A stretch of DNA of 64,000 nucleotides from Brevibacillus laterosporus DSM 25. Its GTDB lineage: Bacteria; Bacillota; Bacilli; Brevibacillales; Brevibacillaceae. Under the pieces are notes generated by a model. That model saw nothing but the letters and a program-made list of their open reading frames with translations. It searched no databases and was not told where the DNA came from. Shown piece by piece: positions 1 to 8,955 of this stretch. Location of the stretch: positions 1,864,001 to 1,928,000 of the forward strand of contig NZ_CP017705.1 of NCBI RefSeq assembly GCF_002706795.1. The letters are read 5' to 3'. A program made the position numbers and the translations under genes. Each line of letters begins with the position of its first letter. Position 1 is the stretch's first letter.

Positions 1-887
1 GCGACTTTCCCCTGATTGACTAGCAAAGCATGACCACCTACTGCCTGGACCCACTCTTTGGAATTGGGAGTAGTTTGTGAATTTACAGTCACTGAAGAGC
101 CGACTGGAAACTCTTGTTGTAGAAGTTGGGCAGCAGTTCCGTGTCCCCATAAAACAAAGCCATCAGCAGGAATCGCTGCCCCAGGTTGATCCACACGGAC
201 CTCAGTAGCTATGCCATTTCGAAAAACTACCTCTACCACACCTTTATAGCCTTTAATTGTACCTAAGCTAGTCTTCCCAAAAGCAGGTGTATACATATTA
301 AGCTGATTCTCATGGCTTTTTCCTGCTGTAGAAGAATATTCCTCCTTATTAATTCCACGCAGGTTCATATTTTTACCATTTTGAGAGGTGACGAGTCCCG
401 TGAACCCAAATCGTTCAATGGACGCTATCTTATCAGCAGTAATCCCTAGGCTGTAGTAATACGGTAAATGCCCCATTGAGGAAATTGTTTCTCCATCTTT
501 TACAACAATTCCGAATGGTGCGCCACGTAGAGACATATTGAAGAAGTCAGCATTGACACCAGCGATTGCTCCTGCTTCATTCGTCATTTTAGTGATAGAT
601 TGTTTTTCTGTTACATGCCCATTTGTTCCATAAATGGGCTTCACTTCTACGTATTCATTATTCAGATCCACTTTCGTTATGTAGATTTTGCTCTTTTGGT
701 CACCATAAGCCTTTTCATAATGCGTTAAGGTTGTACCTTCCCCAATTGGCGTTTGCCAAACCATTGTTAACGGTCCCACTGTCGCAGCTTCTACTACATA
801 GGCAGGTAGCACGACAGGAAAAATTGCCCCGTATGCCACAGTTGTAGCCAGCATTAACGCCAGAAACCGAGCTGGCTTCTTATTCAT
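1..887 (-). CDS. Phosphodiester glycosidase family protein, secreted (3' part outside window)
   Basis: The reading frame is open from the start at 887 to the window edge, giving about 295 residues of the N-terminal part. The ATG at 887 follows GGAGAGGGG at good spacing; an in-frame ATG at 908 overlaps that site and is less likely. Residues 1-35 form a signal peptide (Lys-rich start, hydrophobic core, end near VVEAA). A GVNADFFN motif, then AVGGHALLV near the window edge, match the NAGPA/phosphodiester glycosidase (DUF2233) family, whose members act on GlcNAc phosphodiesters or cell-wall glycans. An extracellular wall-related role is inferred. The C-terminus, where wall-binding repeats are often found, cannot be seen. 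Confidence 0.75.
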   Translation of the reverse strand, partial: MNKKPARFLALMLATTVAYGAIFPVVLPAYVVEAATVGPLTMVWQTPIGEGTTLTHYEKAYGDQKSKIYITKVDLNNEYVEVKPIYGTNGHVTEKQSITKMTNEAGAIAGVNADFFNMSLRGAPFGIVVKDGETISSMGHLPYYYSLGITADKIASIERFGFTGLVTSQNGKNMNLRGINKEEYSSTAGKSHENQLNMYTPAFGKTSLGTIKGYKGVVEVVFRNGIATEVRVDQPGAAIPADGFVLWGHGTAAQLLQQEFPVGSSVTVNSQTTPNSKEWVQAVGGHALLVNQGKV

Positions 888-1011
888 TTTGTTGAAACCC
901 CTCTCCATTGGCTAAACTTTCTCTTTTTTCCTATCCATTACAATGTTTAGACGTAGCAAATCGCTCACAAGTTGCAGTTTTTTAGCGTTTTTTATTTACT
1001 GCAAAAGGAAA

Positions 1012-1036
1012 AGAGACGTTCCTGAAAAACGCCTCT
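1012..1036 (-). terminator. Intrinsic terminator after mnaA
   Basis: Nine-base-pair stem (AGAGGCGTT with AACGTCTCT, one G-U pair on the minus strand) and a 7-nt loop, 13 nt past the mnaA stop. The minus-strand tail is only moderately T-rich (TTTCCTTTT). Confidence 0.6.
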
Positions 1037-1048
1037 TTTTTCTATGCT

Positions 1049-2215
1049 TTATTTAGATAATAACTTCTCTTGACTTGGTTGAAAAGAGATTGGGCGATCA
1101 GAAGTGTATCCGAAATGGTACAAGATTGCTTTCACAATTCTTTCTGACGCCTTTCCATCTCCATATGGATTAGCTGCCTGAGCCATTTGTTCATAAGCTA
1201 CTGGATTGGTTAACAATTCATTCGCCATATCATATACCTGTTGCTCATCTGTGCCTGCCAATTTCAACGTACCAGCCACGATGCCTTCTGGACGTTCTGT
1301 GGTATCGCGCAAGACAAGTACTGGTACTCCAAGAGAAGGAGCTTCTTCTTGTACTCCACCCGAGTCAGTCAAAATTAAGTGAGCGTGACGAGCAAAATTG
1401 TGGAAATCAAACGCATCTAATGGATCCATTAGGTGAATACGATCATGATTACCCAAGAACTCCTGAGCCACTTCCTGCACCGCTGGGTTTAGATGCACAG
1501 GATAAACCACGGCAATCTCTTCATGCTCATCTACCAATTTGCGAACCGCCCGGAAGATACGGCGCATTGGGTCACCTAGATTTTCACGACGATGGGCTGT
1601 CATCAATACCATCTTTTTGCCTACTACCTTATCTAGCACAGGATGCTGATAGTCAGACTTCACGGTTGTCTGTAGTGCATCAATCGCTGTATTCCCTGTA
1701 ACATAGATTGATTGCTCTTGCTTATTCTCACGACGTAAATTATCAGCCGAACCTTCTGTTGGTGCAAAATGAAGATCAGCCATAACTCCTGTCAATTGGC
1801 GATTCATCTCTTCCGGGAATGGAGAATACTTGTCCCACGTGCGAAGTCCAGCTTCAACATGTCCAATCGCTACCTGGTTATAAAAGGAAGCCAGACTTGC
1901 AACGAAGGTTGTAGAGGTGTCGCCATGTACGAGTACGATATCTGGTTGTGCTTCTTTGATCGCTTTATCTAAGCTTTCTAATGCGCGGGTTGTGATGTCG
2001 ATCAAAGTTTGACGATCCTTCATAATATTTAAATCCATGTCAGGCGTGATCTGGAAAATCTCCAGAACTTGGTCCAACATTTGTCGATGTTGAGCTGTAA
2101 CGCATACGATAGATTCAATTTGCTCGTTATGTTTTTTTAACTCATGAACAAGTGGAGCCATCTTAATCGCTTCCGGTCTTGTCCCGAATACCGTCATTAC
2201 TTTTATCTTTTTCAT
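1049..2215 (-). CDS. mnaA: UDP-N-acetylglucosamine 2-epimerase (non-hydrolysing)
   Basis: Interconverts UDP-GlcNAc and UDP-ManNAc in the cytoplasm, supplying ManNAc for teichoic acid linkage units or other wall polymers. The 388-residue product opens with VFGTRPEAIKMAPL and carries HVEAGLRT, TAHRREN and LTDSGGVQEEAP, the signature segments of the WecB/MnaA family; length is typical. I place the start at ATG 2215, 11 nt after AGGGGG; a GTG at 2227 would sit on that ribosome site. It lies 15 nt downstream of upp and is probably cotranscribed with it. Confidence 0.93.
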   Translation of the reverse strand: MKKIKVMTVFGTRPEAIKMAPLVHELKKHNEQIESIVCVTAQHRQMLDQVLEIFQITPDMDLNIMKDRQTLIDITTRALESLDKAIKEAQPDIVLVHGDTSTTFVASLASFYNQVAIGHVEAGLRTWDKYSPFPEEMNRQLTGVMADLHFAPTEGSADNLRRENKQEQSIYVTGNTAIDALQTTVKSDYQHPVLDKVVGKKMVLMTAHRRENLGDPMRRIFRAVRKLVDEHEEIAVVYPVHLNPAVQEVAQEFLGNHDRIHLMDPLDAFDFHNFARHAHLILTDSGGVQEEAPSLGVPVLVLRDTTERPEGIVAGTLKLAGTDEQQVYDMANELLTNPVAYEQMAQAANPYGDGKASERIVKAILYHFGYTSDRPISFQPSQEKLLSK

Positions 2216-2230
2216 CAAACAAGACACCCC

Positions 2231-2860
2231 CTATTTCGTTCCGTATAAACGGTCACCGGCATCTCCTAATCCAGGAATAATATAGCCGTGATCGTCCAGA
2301 TATTCATCTACTTTCGCTACGAAGATATCTACGTCTGGATGTTCGTCTTGGATTACCTTAATTCCTTCTGGAGCAGCGATCAAACACATTAATTTGAGGT
2401 TCTTAGCACCGCGTTTTTTCAGAGCTTCAATAGCAGCCACAGCAGAACCGCCTGTTGCTAGCATAGGATCAATGACAATCAATTCGCGCTCAGCAACATC
2501 GGTTGGTAATTTTACATAGTATTCTACTGGTTGCAGCGTTTCGGGATCACGATACAGCCCTACATGTCCTACTTTTGCGGCAGGAATTAATTTCAGTACG
2601 CCATCAACCATACCTAATCCAGCACGCAAAATTGGTACTAGCCCTACTTTTTTACCTGCAATTACGTTGGATTTACAAGTTGCTACTGGTGTTTGGATTT
2701 CTACTTCTTCCAAAGGCATATCTCTGGTAATTTCATATGCCATGAGAGTTGCTACTTCATCTACTAACTCACGGAATTCTTTTGTTCCTGTATTTTTATC
2801 ACGAATAAACGTCAACTTATGCTGAATCAAAGGATGGTCAAATACATATACACGGCTCAT
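2231..2860 (-). CDS. upp: Uracil phosphoribosyltransferase
   Basis: Converts uracil and PRPP to UMP (pyrimidine salvage). The 209 residues match the family length. The PRPP-binding loop is visible as [11 protein letters not shown] (about residues 129-139), with the uracil-binding [17 protein letters not shown] near the C-terminus. The start follows GGAGGT with 6-nt spacing. upp next to glyA is the B. subtilis order. A strong promoter lies upstream at 2937-2965. Confidence 0.97.
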   Translation of the reverse strand: MSRVYVFDHPLIQHKLTFIRDKNTGTKEFRELVDEVATLMAYEITRDMPLEEVEIQTPVATCKSNVIAGKKVGLVPILRAGLGMVDGVLKLIPAAKVGHVGLYRDPETLQPVEYYVKLPTDVAERELIVIDPMLATGGSAVAAIEALKKRGAKNLKLMCLIAAPEGIKVIQDEHPDVDIFVAKVDEYLDDHGYIIPGLGDAGDRLYGTK

Positions 2861-2936
2861 GCTAGTACCTCCGTTTCATTATTAGCAAACACATTATGTA
2901 CACGAAGCCCATGGCTCCTTGAAATAAGCTTTTCTT

Positions 2937-2965
2937 ATCATAAAGGAGCAAAGCTATAACGTCAA
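2937..2965 (-). promoter_or_regulatory. Sigma-A promoter of upp
   Basis: Minus strand reads TTGACG, 17 nt, TATGAT, about 77 nt before the upp start. Both hexamers are five of six to consensus with ideal spacing. Confidence 0.7.
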
Positions 2966-3075
2966 TTTGCCTGAAAATATTGACTTATATCTTATATGAA
3001 TGTCGTGCGTTTACTTCCCTTCGCTAGTTTTCCCCCGCCTATATTGAAATATAAATAGGAAGAAACACACAGAAA

Positions 3076-3111
3076 AACAGGCCCTCTCCTCATAAGGTAG
3101 GTGGACCTGTT
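3076..3111 (-). terminator. Intrinsic terminator after glyA
   Basis: Stem AACAGGTCC with GGGCCTGTT (one G-U pair) around an 18-nt loop, followed on the minus strand by TTTTCTGTG. It lies about 40 nt past the glyA stop and separates glyA from upp. Confidence 0.75.
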
Positions 3112-3152
3112 TGTTATTTATGACCCTTTACGAGAATTGTTTACGTAAAGAC

Positions 3153-4403
3153 TTAGATAGACAAGCCTTCATACAGCGGGAACTTCTTGCTCAGTGCGGC
3201 AACACGTTCACGAGCCTCTGCATGCTTAGCTTCGTCCTCTGGATTCTTCAGAGTCAAAGCAATGATGCTCGCTACTTCTTTCATTGCCTCTTCATCGAAC
3301 CCACGACTAGTGACCGCTGGCGTACCCATACGCACACCGCTTGTTACAAACGGGCTAGCTGGATCAAATGGAATTGTATTTTTATTTGTCGTAATACCTA
3401 CTTCATCAAGAAGATGCTCGGCTACTTTACCTGTAAGCTCTAGATTTCGTACGTCTACTAATACAAGATGATTATCCGTACCATCAGACACCAGCTGTAA
3501 ACCTTCTGCCTGTAATGCCGCAGCAAAAGCACGAGCATTGTTTACAACACGTTGAGAGTATTCTTTGAATTCAGGTTGCAGTGCTTCACCGAATGATACG
3601 GCTTTCGCTGCAATGATATGCATCAATGGACCGCCCTGTACCCCTGGGAATACAGATTTGTCGATTGCTTTGGCAAACTCCTCTTTGCAAAGAATCAAAC
3701 CACCGCGTGGACCGCGCAATGTTTTATGGGTAGTAGATGTAACAAAATGAGCATGAGGCACTGGATTTTGATGTAAGCCTGCTGCAACAAGACCAGCGAT
3801 ATGCGCCATATCAACCATGAGGTATGCTCCAACTTCATCAGCAATTTCACGGAATTTAGCAAAATCAATCTCACGCGGATATGCACTTGCACCAGCTACG
3901 ATCATTTTTGGTTTATGTTCTAATGCCTTTGCTCGAACGATCTCATAGTTAATGAGATGTGTCTTTTCATCTACACCATATTCAACAAAGTTATAGAGAG
4001 CGCCTGAGAAGTTAACGCTGCTACCATGTGTTAAATGTCCACCATGGGACAAGTTCATGCCCAAGACAGTATCTCCTGGTTGTAAAATGGTAAAATAAAC
4101 AGCCATGTTAGCTTGAGCGCCAGAATGCGGCTGTACGTTGGCATGTTCTGCACCGAAAATTTCCTTTACTCGATCACGTGCGATGTTTTCTGCAATATCA
4201 ACATATTCACACCCGCCATAATAACGGCGACCTGGGTAACCTTCTGCATACTTGTTAGTAAGTACAGTCCCCATCGCCTCCATCACGGCACGACTCACAA
4301 AGTTTTCTGATGCAATTAGCTCAATCTTGTCACGCTGGCGACCTAATTCCAAACGAATAGCTTCTGTAATTTGTGGATCTTTTTCTTTTAAAATATCGAA
4401 CAT
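3153..4403 (-). CDS. glyA: Serine hydroxymethyltransferase
   Basis: PLP enzyme that interconverts serine plus tetrahydrofolate and glycine plus 5,10-methylene-THF, the main one-carbon source. The 416 residues carry the PLP-lysine motif [13 protein letters not shown] near residue 225, YGGCEYVD, and [12 protein letters not shown] 4403 follows GGGAGGG. It has its own promoter (4431-4460) and terminator (3076-3111), so it may form a single-gene unit. Confidence 0.98.
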   Translation of the reverse strand: MFDILKEKDPQITEAIRLELGRQRDKIELIASENFVSRAVMEAMGTVLTNKYAEGYPGRRYYGGCEYVDIAENIARDRVKEIFGAEHANVQPHSGAQANMAVYFTILQPGDTVLGMNLSHGGHLTHGSSVNFSGALYNFVEYGVDEKTHLINYEIVRAKALEHKPKMIVAGASAYPREIDFAKFREIADEVGAYLMVDMAHIAGLVAAGLHQNPVPHAHFVTSTTHKTLRGPRGGLILCKEEFAKAIDKSVFPGVQGGPLMHIIAAKAVSFGEALQPEFKEYSQRVVNNARAFAAALQAEGLQLVSDGTDNHLVLVDVRNLELTGKVAEHLLDEVGITTNKNTIPFDPASPFVTSGVRMGTPAVTSRGFDEEAMKEVASIIALTLKNPEDEAKHAEARERVAALSKKFPLYEGLSI

Positions 4404-4430
4404 AATTTTATCCCTCCCTGGTTATCTACA

Positions 4431-4460
4431 CTTCTATTTCAATTCACCATTGAATGTCAA
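4431..4460 (-). promoter_or_regulatory. Sigma-A promoter of glyA with palindromic spacer
   Basis: Minus strand shows TTGACA (perfect -35), then 17-18 nt, then ATAGAA or TAGAAG as a weak -10. The 17-nt spacer has TTCAA at one end and TTGAA at the other, an inverted repeat that could be an operator. Confidence 0.5.
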
Positions 4461-4476
4461 CCCAAGTTGTTTTTCT

Positions 4477-5043
4477 CTAGGTACAAGTCAATTGATCAAT
4501 ACGTTCATAAACCGCTCGTGCTCCACCAATCATCTTTGGTCGTGTATAGGCTGCTGTTAGATGAGCCTCCCCTACTTGTTTGCGACTAAGTCTAACCGGA
4601 ACTACCACATGTTTAAGATGCATACCAATGAAGGTATCGCCAATATCAAGGCCAGCATCTGCTTTGATATGTTCTACAACAGCTGGCATCTTCATTTGCT
4701 GATAGGCATAGGCTGCCATAGAACCTCCTGCGCGTGGTACTGGAATAACACTTACTTCTTCAAGTCCATATTGGCTTATAGTAGAACGTTCTACAACAAG
4801 TGCACGATTCAAATGCTCACAACATTGAAAAGCAAGCTGAAAGCCTACTTCCTGCTGAGCTTCTGCAATCCCCATCCAGATAGCACTAGCCACTTGCTCG
4901 CTACCGGATTTACCAATATGCTGACCAATCACTTCGCTCGTACTGCAACCGATCACCAGAAGCTGGTCAGCTTGCAGCTTTGCTACTTTGACTAATTCCA
5001 GCACACAATCCTTGATCTCTTGCCGAAGACGAGCAATTTCCAC
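4477..5043 (-). CDS. ywlG: YwlG/TIGR01440 family protein, function unknown
   Basis: A 188-residue cytoplasmic protein of the DUF436 family. Segments QLLVIGCSTSEVIGQHIG and VIPVPRAGGSMAAYAY are the family's recognisable regions. The GTG start at 5043 lies one base after the rpiB stop codon, and its ribosome site (GGGAG) lies in the end of rpiB, so the two are translationally linked. The order rpiB, ywlG, glyA is conserved in Bacillus. No catalytic activity can be assigned from the sequence. Confidence 0.88.
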   Translation of the reverse strand: MEIARLRQEIKDCVLELVKVAKLQADQLLVIGCSTSEVIGQHIGKSGSEQVASAIWMGIAEAQQEVGFQLAFQCCEHLNRALVVERSTISQYGLEEVSVIPVPRAGGSMAAYAYQQMKMPAVVEHIKADAGLDIGDTFIGMHLKHVVVPVRLSRKQVGEAHLTAAYTRPKMIGGARAVYERIDQLTCT

Positions 5044-5044
5044 C

Positions 5045-5500
5045 TTACTTCACTCCCGAATATTTAGCCTCAATATCCATCACTTTCTTAACGCGATTCT
5101 CATGGCGGCCACCTTCAAAATCAGTTCCCAGCCAAATTTTCACAATATCAAGAGCTAGGCCAGGTCCAATGACTCGCTCTCCCATAGCTAGCATATTCGT
5201 ATCATTATGCTCGCGAGTTGCTTTTGCAGAGAACGTATCATGAACTAATGCACAACGAATTCCACGTACCTTATTAGCCGCAATGGACATACCAATACCT
5301 GTCCCACATACTAAAATACCTCTGTCAAACTCTCCAGAAGCTACTTTTTCCGCAACAGGTAAGGCATAGTCTGGGTAATCAACAGAGGTCTCACAATTAC
5401 AACCAAAATCTTCGAACGTAATCTGCATTGATGTTAAAAGCTTTTTGATCTCTTCTTTTAGATGTAATCCGCCATGATCGGCTGCTAATGCTACTTTCAT
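5045..5500 (-). CDS. rpiB: Ribose 5-phosphate isomerase B
   Basis: Interconverts ribose 5-phosphate and ribulose 5-phosphate. The product is 151 residues from ATG 5500, which follows GAGGGA with 8-nt spacing; the longer frame to 5527 would add residues not found in the family. Seen: MKVALAADHGG at the N-terminus, LVCGTGIGMSIAANK (phosphate-binding region with the catalytic Cys) and the THDTFSAKATREHNDTNML-like stretch. RpiB/LacAB superfamily; the genomic position supports RpiB over LacA/LacB. Confidence 0.93.
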   Translation of the reverse strand: MKVALAADHGGLHLKEEIKKLLTSMQITFEDFGCNCETSVDYPDYALPVAEKVASGEFDRGILVCGTGIGMSIAANKVRGIRCALVHDTFSAKATREHNDTNMLAMGERVIGPGLALDIVKIWLGTDFEGGRHENRVKKVMDIEAKYSGVK

Positions 5501-5650
5501 TGTGCAATCCCTCACTTTTGTCGTCATATGATGTATTATACATGATTATCCTAACGAAATACAGTATAGAAACAACCAAAAGCTCGTTTTACCAACAAAA
5601 CACAAACATTAATTATAAATAAAAGATAATCGTTCGGATTTTAAATAAAT

Positions 5651-5677
5651 AAGGTCCTGGGAACGTTCCAGCACCTT
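5651..5677 (-). terminator. Intrinsic terminator after ywlE
   Basis: Stem AAGGTGCTGG with CCAGGACCTT (one G-G mismatch), 7-nt loop, minus tail TTATTTATTT, 7 nt past the ywlE stop. Confidence 0.8.
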
Positions 5678-5683
5678 TTTAAC

Positions 5684-6163
5684 TCATTCCATATCCTGAC
5701 GATACTCTTTATTCTTCTCATTTACATTCTTCTGTAGTTTTTCTCGTACAGCCTGTAAATCCTCTTCTAATTCCTTCGCTGTAGCACGATACATCTCTAA
5801 GGTTCCACCGTAAGGATCTGTTATATCGCCTTGTTGACCATACGCATACTCTTTTAGTGAGTATACCTTTTCTGTTGCTTCAGGAAAATGACTCAAAATC
5901 GCTATTTTATGTCCTTGCGTCATTGTAATGATTAGGTCAGCCTGATTTATTTGGTCATTCGTAATCTGTTTAGAAAAATGCTCATGTGCTAGTCCTTTTT
6001 CCTCTAACACCTGTTGGGCATGCAAGGAAGCAGGGTGTCCCTCAAATACAGCAACTCCTGCTGAGGCAATTTCCATTTGTAAATCCTTTACTTGTTCACG
6101 GAAAAGAACTTCTGCCATAGGACTCCTGCAAGTATTGCCCGTACAGACAAATAAAATTCGCAT
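5684..6163 (-). CDS. ywlE: Protein-arginine phosphatase (low-molecular-weight PTP fold)
   Basis: Removes phosphate from phospho-arginine residues placed by McsB kinase, controlling CtsR and ClpC-directed turnover. The 159 residues begin with the P-loop CTGNTCRS at residues 7-14 (Cys7 nucleophile, Arg13), and ITDPYGG holds the general-acid Asp. Thr11, reported for B. subtilis YwlE as the residue selecting phospho-arginine over phospho-tyrosine, is present, which argues for arginine phosphatase rather than a tyrosine enzyme. It precedes rpiB and follows mntP. Confidence 0.9.
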   Translation of the reverse strand: MRILFVCTGNTCRSPMAEVLFREQVKDLQMEIASAGVAVFEGHPASLHAQQVLEEKGLAHEHFSKQITNDQINQADLIITMTQGHKIAILSHFPEATEKVYSLKEYAYGQQGDITDPYGGTLEMYRATAKELEEDLQAVREKLQKNVNEKNKEYRQDME

Positions 6164-6194
6164 GTTATGGTGCCCCCTTTTTTGATCACACGAT

Positions 6195-6755
6195 TTACAA
6201 AATAAATTTTAAACCAAAAATCAGCAGTATGACACCGCCAATAATTTCACTATATTCACCCAGCCAGCCTCCGACGCTTCTTCCTAGCAGCAGACCAGCA
6301 CAAGCCATCATACCTCCAATGATACCAAACAAGCTAACTGCCAGCCATTTGTTTACTGCCATTAAACCAAGCGAAAAGCCTACTGATAAGGCATCCAGAC
6401 TGACACTAAAGGCAAACAGAATCAGTCCAAGCCCTGATGTTTTAATTATACTCCCCTCATTTTCTCCAAAAAAGACGCTCCATAACATATGTACGCCAAG
6501 GAGAATCAAGATACCGCCCCCAATGAAAATAGCGATATCTCCTACTATATCAGAGAGATAGGTACCGATCGCAATACCTAACAGAGGCATTGCAACATGA
6601 AAACATCCAATCATAATGCTGATGTTCACAATTTTACGCAATCGAAGACCCACCATACCAAGCCCAATACTCAGTGAGAACGCATCCATTCCCAACGCGA
6701 TCGCAATTAGCAGTAATGTTAGAAATTGTCCCCAAAGAAATACTGTAGCTTCCAC
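6195..6755 (-). CDS. mntP: Manganese exporter MntP (YwlD family)
   Basis: Polytopic membrane protein of 186 residues that exports Mn2+. Six hydrophobic segments are visible, and the paired motifs ALGMDAFSLSIGLG in the first half and SVSLDALSVGFSLG in the second half are the duplicated acidic signatures of the family. I start it at GTG 6755, six nt after AGGGGGG; the longer frame to a GTG at 6779 has no properly spaced site and would overlap this one. No manganese riboswitch (yybP-ykoY) is seen in the short upstream gap. Confidence 0.88.
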   Translation of the reverse strand: MEATVFLWGQFLTLLLIAIALGMDAFSLSIGLGMVGLRLRKIVNISIMIGCFHVAMPLLGIAIGTYLSDIVGDIAIFIGGGILILLGVHMLWSVFFGENEGSIIKTSGLGLILFAFSVSLDALSVGFSLGLMAVNKWLAVSLFGIIGGMMACAGLLLGRSVGGWLGEYSEIIGGVILLIFGLKFIL

Positions 6756-6836
6756 ACTCTCCCCCCCTGTCTTTTTCACCTTATGCGGACAGGGGGATAA
6801 AAATTCTTTTTCTCTACAGGTTGTACCTCTAGATGT

Positions 6837-7916
6837 TTAAGCCTTTATAATTCGATGGGAAGCTGCTTTTTCTAAACGATTCATCACAGCTAGCCCCAGA
6901 CCCTCACGTGGATATGTTTCCGCCAAAATAAACTGAATCTGTTCCTCATCAAATCGACGTAGGTCTGCATACAGCTCCTGAGCTACTTCCTCCAATGATG
7001 CCAACGAACCACATTGAAGTGTTAAGTCCACGAGAGCATGATTGTCCCAGCCATCCAGATGTTCTCTGGGTACCATAACTCCTGTTGTTAATCCTTGTTC
7101 TTTCGCTTCTATTAAAAGCTCCAGCATTTTCGCTCTCACTTTGTCCTCTTGACCTGACACTAACCATAAATCTCCTTTTGGAGCATAATGCTTATATTTC
7201 ATTCCGGGCGAAATTGGTTGTTCCTTTTCTTCTGTTAGGAATGCCGGATCAATTTCTACCTCTCCGATTACACGCCGAATCTGCTCTACTGTAATACCAC
7301 CTGGACGATGAATCATCGGAGGTTCCACTGTCATGTCTATTGTCGTAGATTCCACGCCTACACCTGTACTCCCTCCGTCCACAATCCCTGTAATTCTTCC
7401 CTCTAAATCCTCCAGGACATGCTGAGCTGTAGTAGGACTGGGACGACCAGAACGGTTTGCGCTTGGTGCTGCTATTGGAACATGCGCCTGTTTAATTAAT
7501 TCTAGAGCAACAGGGTGATCTGGCATGCGTACTCCAACTGTAGATAATCCTGCCGTTACTTTGGAGGCAATTCCTGCTCTCTTGGGTAAAAACATAGTAA
7601 GTGGACCTGGCCAAAATGCCTCCATCAGCTGTCTTGCTTTCACAGGGATGTCAGTGGCCACAGCGTCTAGTTGTGATTTTTCACCAATATGGACGATCAG
7701 TGGATTATCACTCGGCCTACCCTTAGCAACGAAGATTTTTTCCACAGCCTCATCAGATAAAGCGTTCGCTCCTAACCCATAAACCGTTTCGGTAGGAAAC
7801 GCAACAAGCTCTCCTGATTCGACAAGTTTTGCTGCATCCACAAGATGTGCACAACTTTTTTGGTCTTCCACATTCTTATCCACAACCCAAACCTTTGTCA
7901 GTATATTCTGTTCCAT
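6837..7916 (-). CDS. ywlC: L-threonylcarbamoyladenylate synthase (Sua5/YwlC type)
   Basis: Makes threonylcarbamoyl-AMP from threonine, bicarbonate and ATP for the t6A37 modification of ANN-decoding tRNAs. The 359-residue product has the YrdC domain (VAFPTETVYGLGANA near residue 40, KGRPSDNPLIVHI, APSANRSGRPSPT) followed by the Sua5 C-terminal domain, so it is the long two-domain form. ATG 7916 follows AAAGGG. B. subtilis has the same gene next to mntP. Confidence 0.95.
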   Translation of the reverse strand: MEQNILTKVWVVDKNVEDQKSCAHLVDAAKLVESGELVAFPTETVYGLGANALSDEAVEKIFVAKGRPSDNPLIVHIGEKSQLDAVATDIPVKARQLMEAFWPGPLTMFLPKRAGIASKVTAGLSTVGVRMPDHPVALELIKQAHVPIAAPSANRSGRPSPTTAQHVLEDLEGRITGIVDGGSTGVGVESTTIDMTVEPPMIHRPGGITVEQIRRVIGEVEIDPAFLTEEKEQPISPGMKYKHYAPKGDLWLVSGQEDKVRAKMLELLIEAKEQGLTTGVMVPREHLDGWDNHALVDLTLQCGSLASLEEVAQELYADLRRFDEEQIQFILAETYPREGLGLAVMNRLEKAASHRIIKA

Positions 7917-8051
7917 CCGATAAACCCTTTCTTTTTCGTTATTCGTGCTCGCTTTGCTTCCATAGTATATGTTTTTCCAAAAAAGTTTTCAACAGGCTGT
8001 GGGTAACCTGTGGATAAAACTATTGATTTTTGTGACTTTTCTATTAAAAAA

Positions 8052-8074
8052 AGCCTATCCAAATGGGACAGGCT
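8052..8074 (-). terminator. Intrinsic terminator after spoIIR
   Basis: Nine-base-pair stem AGCCTGTCC with GGATAGGCT (one G-U pair), 5-nt loop, and a seven-T minus-strand tail, about 28 nt past the spoIIR stop. Confidence 0.85.
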
Positions 8075-8101
8075 GGAGGGGGAGCAATATTATTTCCCAG
8101 C

Positions 8102-8869
8102 TTAAAACCAGGAGCGAAGTTTGTCCCATATAAAGGAGCGTACTTCCACTTTAGAAGCTTGGTCATTAGGTACAATAGCTGCTGTATCAATATTCTCTGC
8201 CATCTCTTCCCGTACAATACCTGTTTCTTTTTCGTTATAATTATCAGAATTTTCTCTGTTTAATTGCGGTTGCAAATCTCTATTTCCCATAGTACTTTGT
8301 GCAGATTCTACCACTTGTATCTCTTCCTCCACAGTACCCGACAAGTTATCCACAGCGTCATCCCTTTTGGCAATCCCGTCCCCATTAGACAAATCAATAA
8401 AACATAATGGGGGAAATAATACACACCACCAATTTTGTCCTTCTGCTTTACCAATGCGTACACGCAGGGCTTCATAATCACCCGCTGGATAAATGTATGA
8501 ACCGTATTGCTTGGTAGGAAATTCAACTCGTCCGAAATATACCTCTGCCGGATAGGAATAGCCTCGTTCAGCGATTGTTTTATCCACAATTTTTTTTATT
8601 TCATTCATATGATCAGCTACAAGTAGACGAGCTTGGTCATAACTATGAATCTCTTTTATCCATTTGTTCATTTCTGCAATAATCGCATCACGCACTTCAC
8701 GTTTCAGCCATTGATCCTCCATGGAATCACTGTTTGCTAAAATACGCAGGCGAATAGATTCTTGTGGAATCGGACCATTGCTATGTATATTTGCCGATGC
8801 TATTTGCCCTTCCCAACTCATTAACGCGACCGCTAAACCAAATAAGACAAAAAAGAACCGTTTCATCAT
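8102..8869 (-). CDS. spoIIR: Stage II sporulation protein R
   Basis: Forespore signalling protein that crosses to the intermembrane space and triggers SpoIIGA to process pro-sigma-E in the mother cell. The product is 255 residues from ATG 8869 (after GGGGAG). An N-terminal hydrophobic export segment is followed by the family core IPQESIRLRILANSDS, LKREVRDAI and VEFPTKQYGSYIYPAGDYEALRV, then NWWCVLFPPLCFID. A lower-complexity acidic tail of about 80 residues follows, longer than the minimal family domain. A sigma-F-type promoter sits just upstream (8907-8936). Confidence 0.95.
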   Translation of the reverse strand: MMKRFFFVLFGLAVALMSWEGQIASANIHSNGPIPQESIRLRILANSDSMEDQWLKREVRDAIIAEMNKWIKEIHSYDQARLLVADHMNEIKKIVDKTIAERGYSYPAEVYFGRVEFPTKQYGSYIYPAGDYEALRVRIGKAEGQNWWCVLFPPLCFIDLSNGDGIAKRDDAVDNLSGTVEEEIQVVESAQSTMGNRDLQPQLNRENSDNYNEKETGIVREEMAENIDTAAIVPNDQASKVEVRSFIWDKLRSWF

Positions 8870-8906
8870 AACCAACTCTCCCCTCATATACTGTCTCTCT
8901 AGCAAA

Positions 8907-8936
8907 CAGTATGGGCAAAAAGAGCTCGTGATAAAC
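8907..8936 (-). promoter_or_regulatory. Sigma-F-type promoter of spoIIR
   Basis: Minus strand reads GTTTA, 15 nt, GCCCATACTG. This matches the forespore sigma-F pattern GYWTA, 15 nt, GGNNANANTR with one mismatch (second G). It ends 37 nt before the chosen start, fitting spoIIR's known sigma-F control in B. subtilis. Confidence 0.6.
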
Positions 8937-8955
8937 CCGGTTCTTTATACTATTT

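Noticed and set aside
1420-1701. Plus-strand frames opposite mnaA, glyA, ywlG and pyrG (for example 1420-1701, 4561-4995, 21784-22212)
   Set aside because: All lie opposite well-supported conserved genes, lack ribosome sites and show no domain; they are shadows.
4404-4476. Glycine riboswitch before glyA
   Set aside because: The gap is about 70 nt and holds a promoter; there is no room for the conserved aptamer and no matching structure.
6756-6836. Manganese riboswitch before mntP
   Set aside because: The upstream gap is about 80 nt, shorter than the yybP-ykoY element, and none of its conserved segments is seen.
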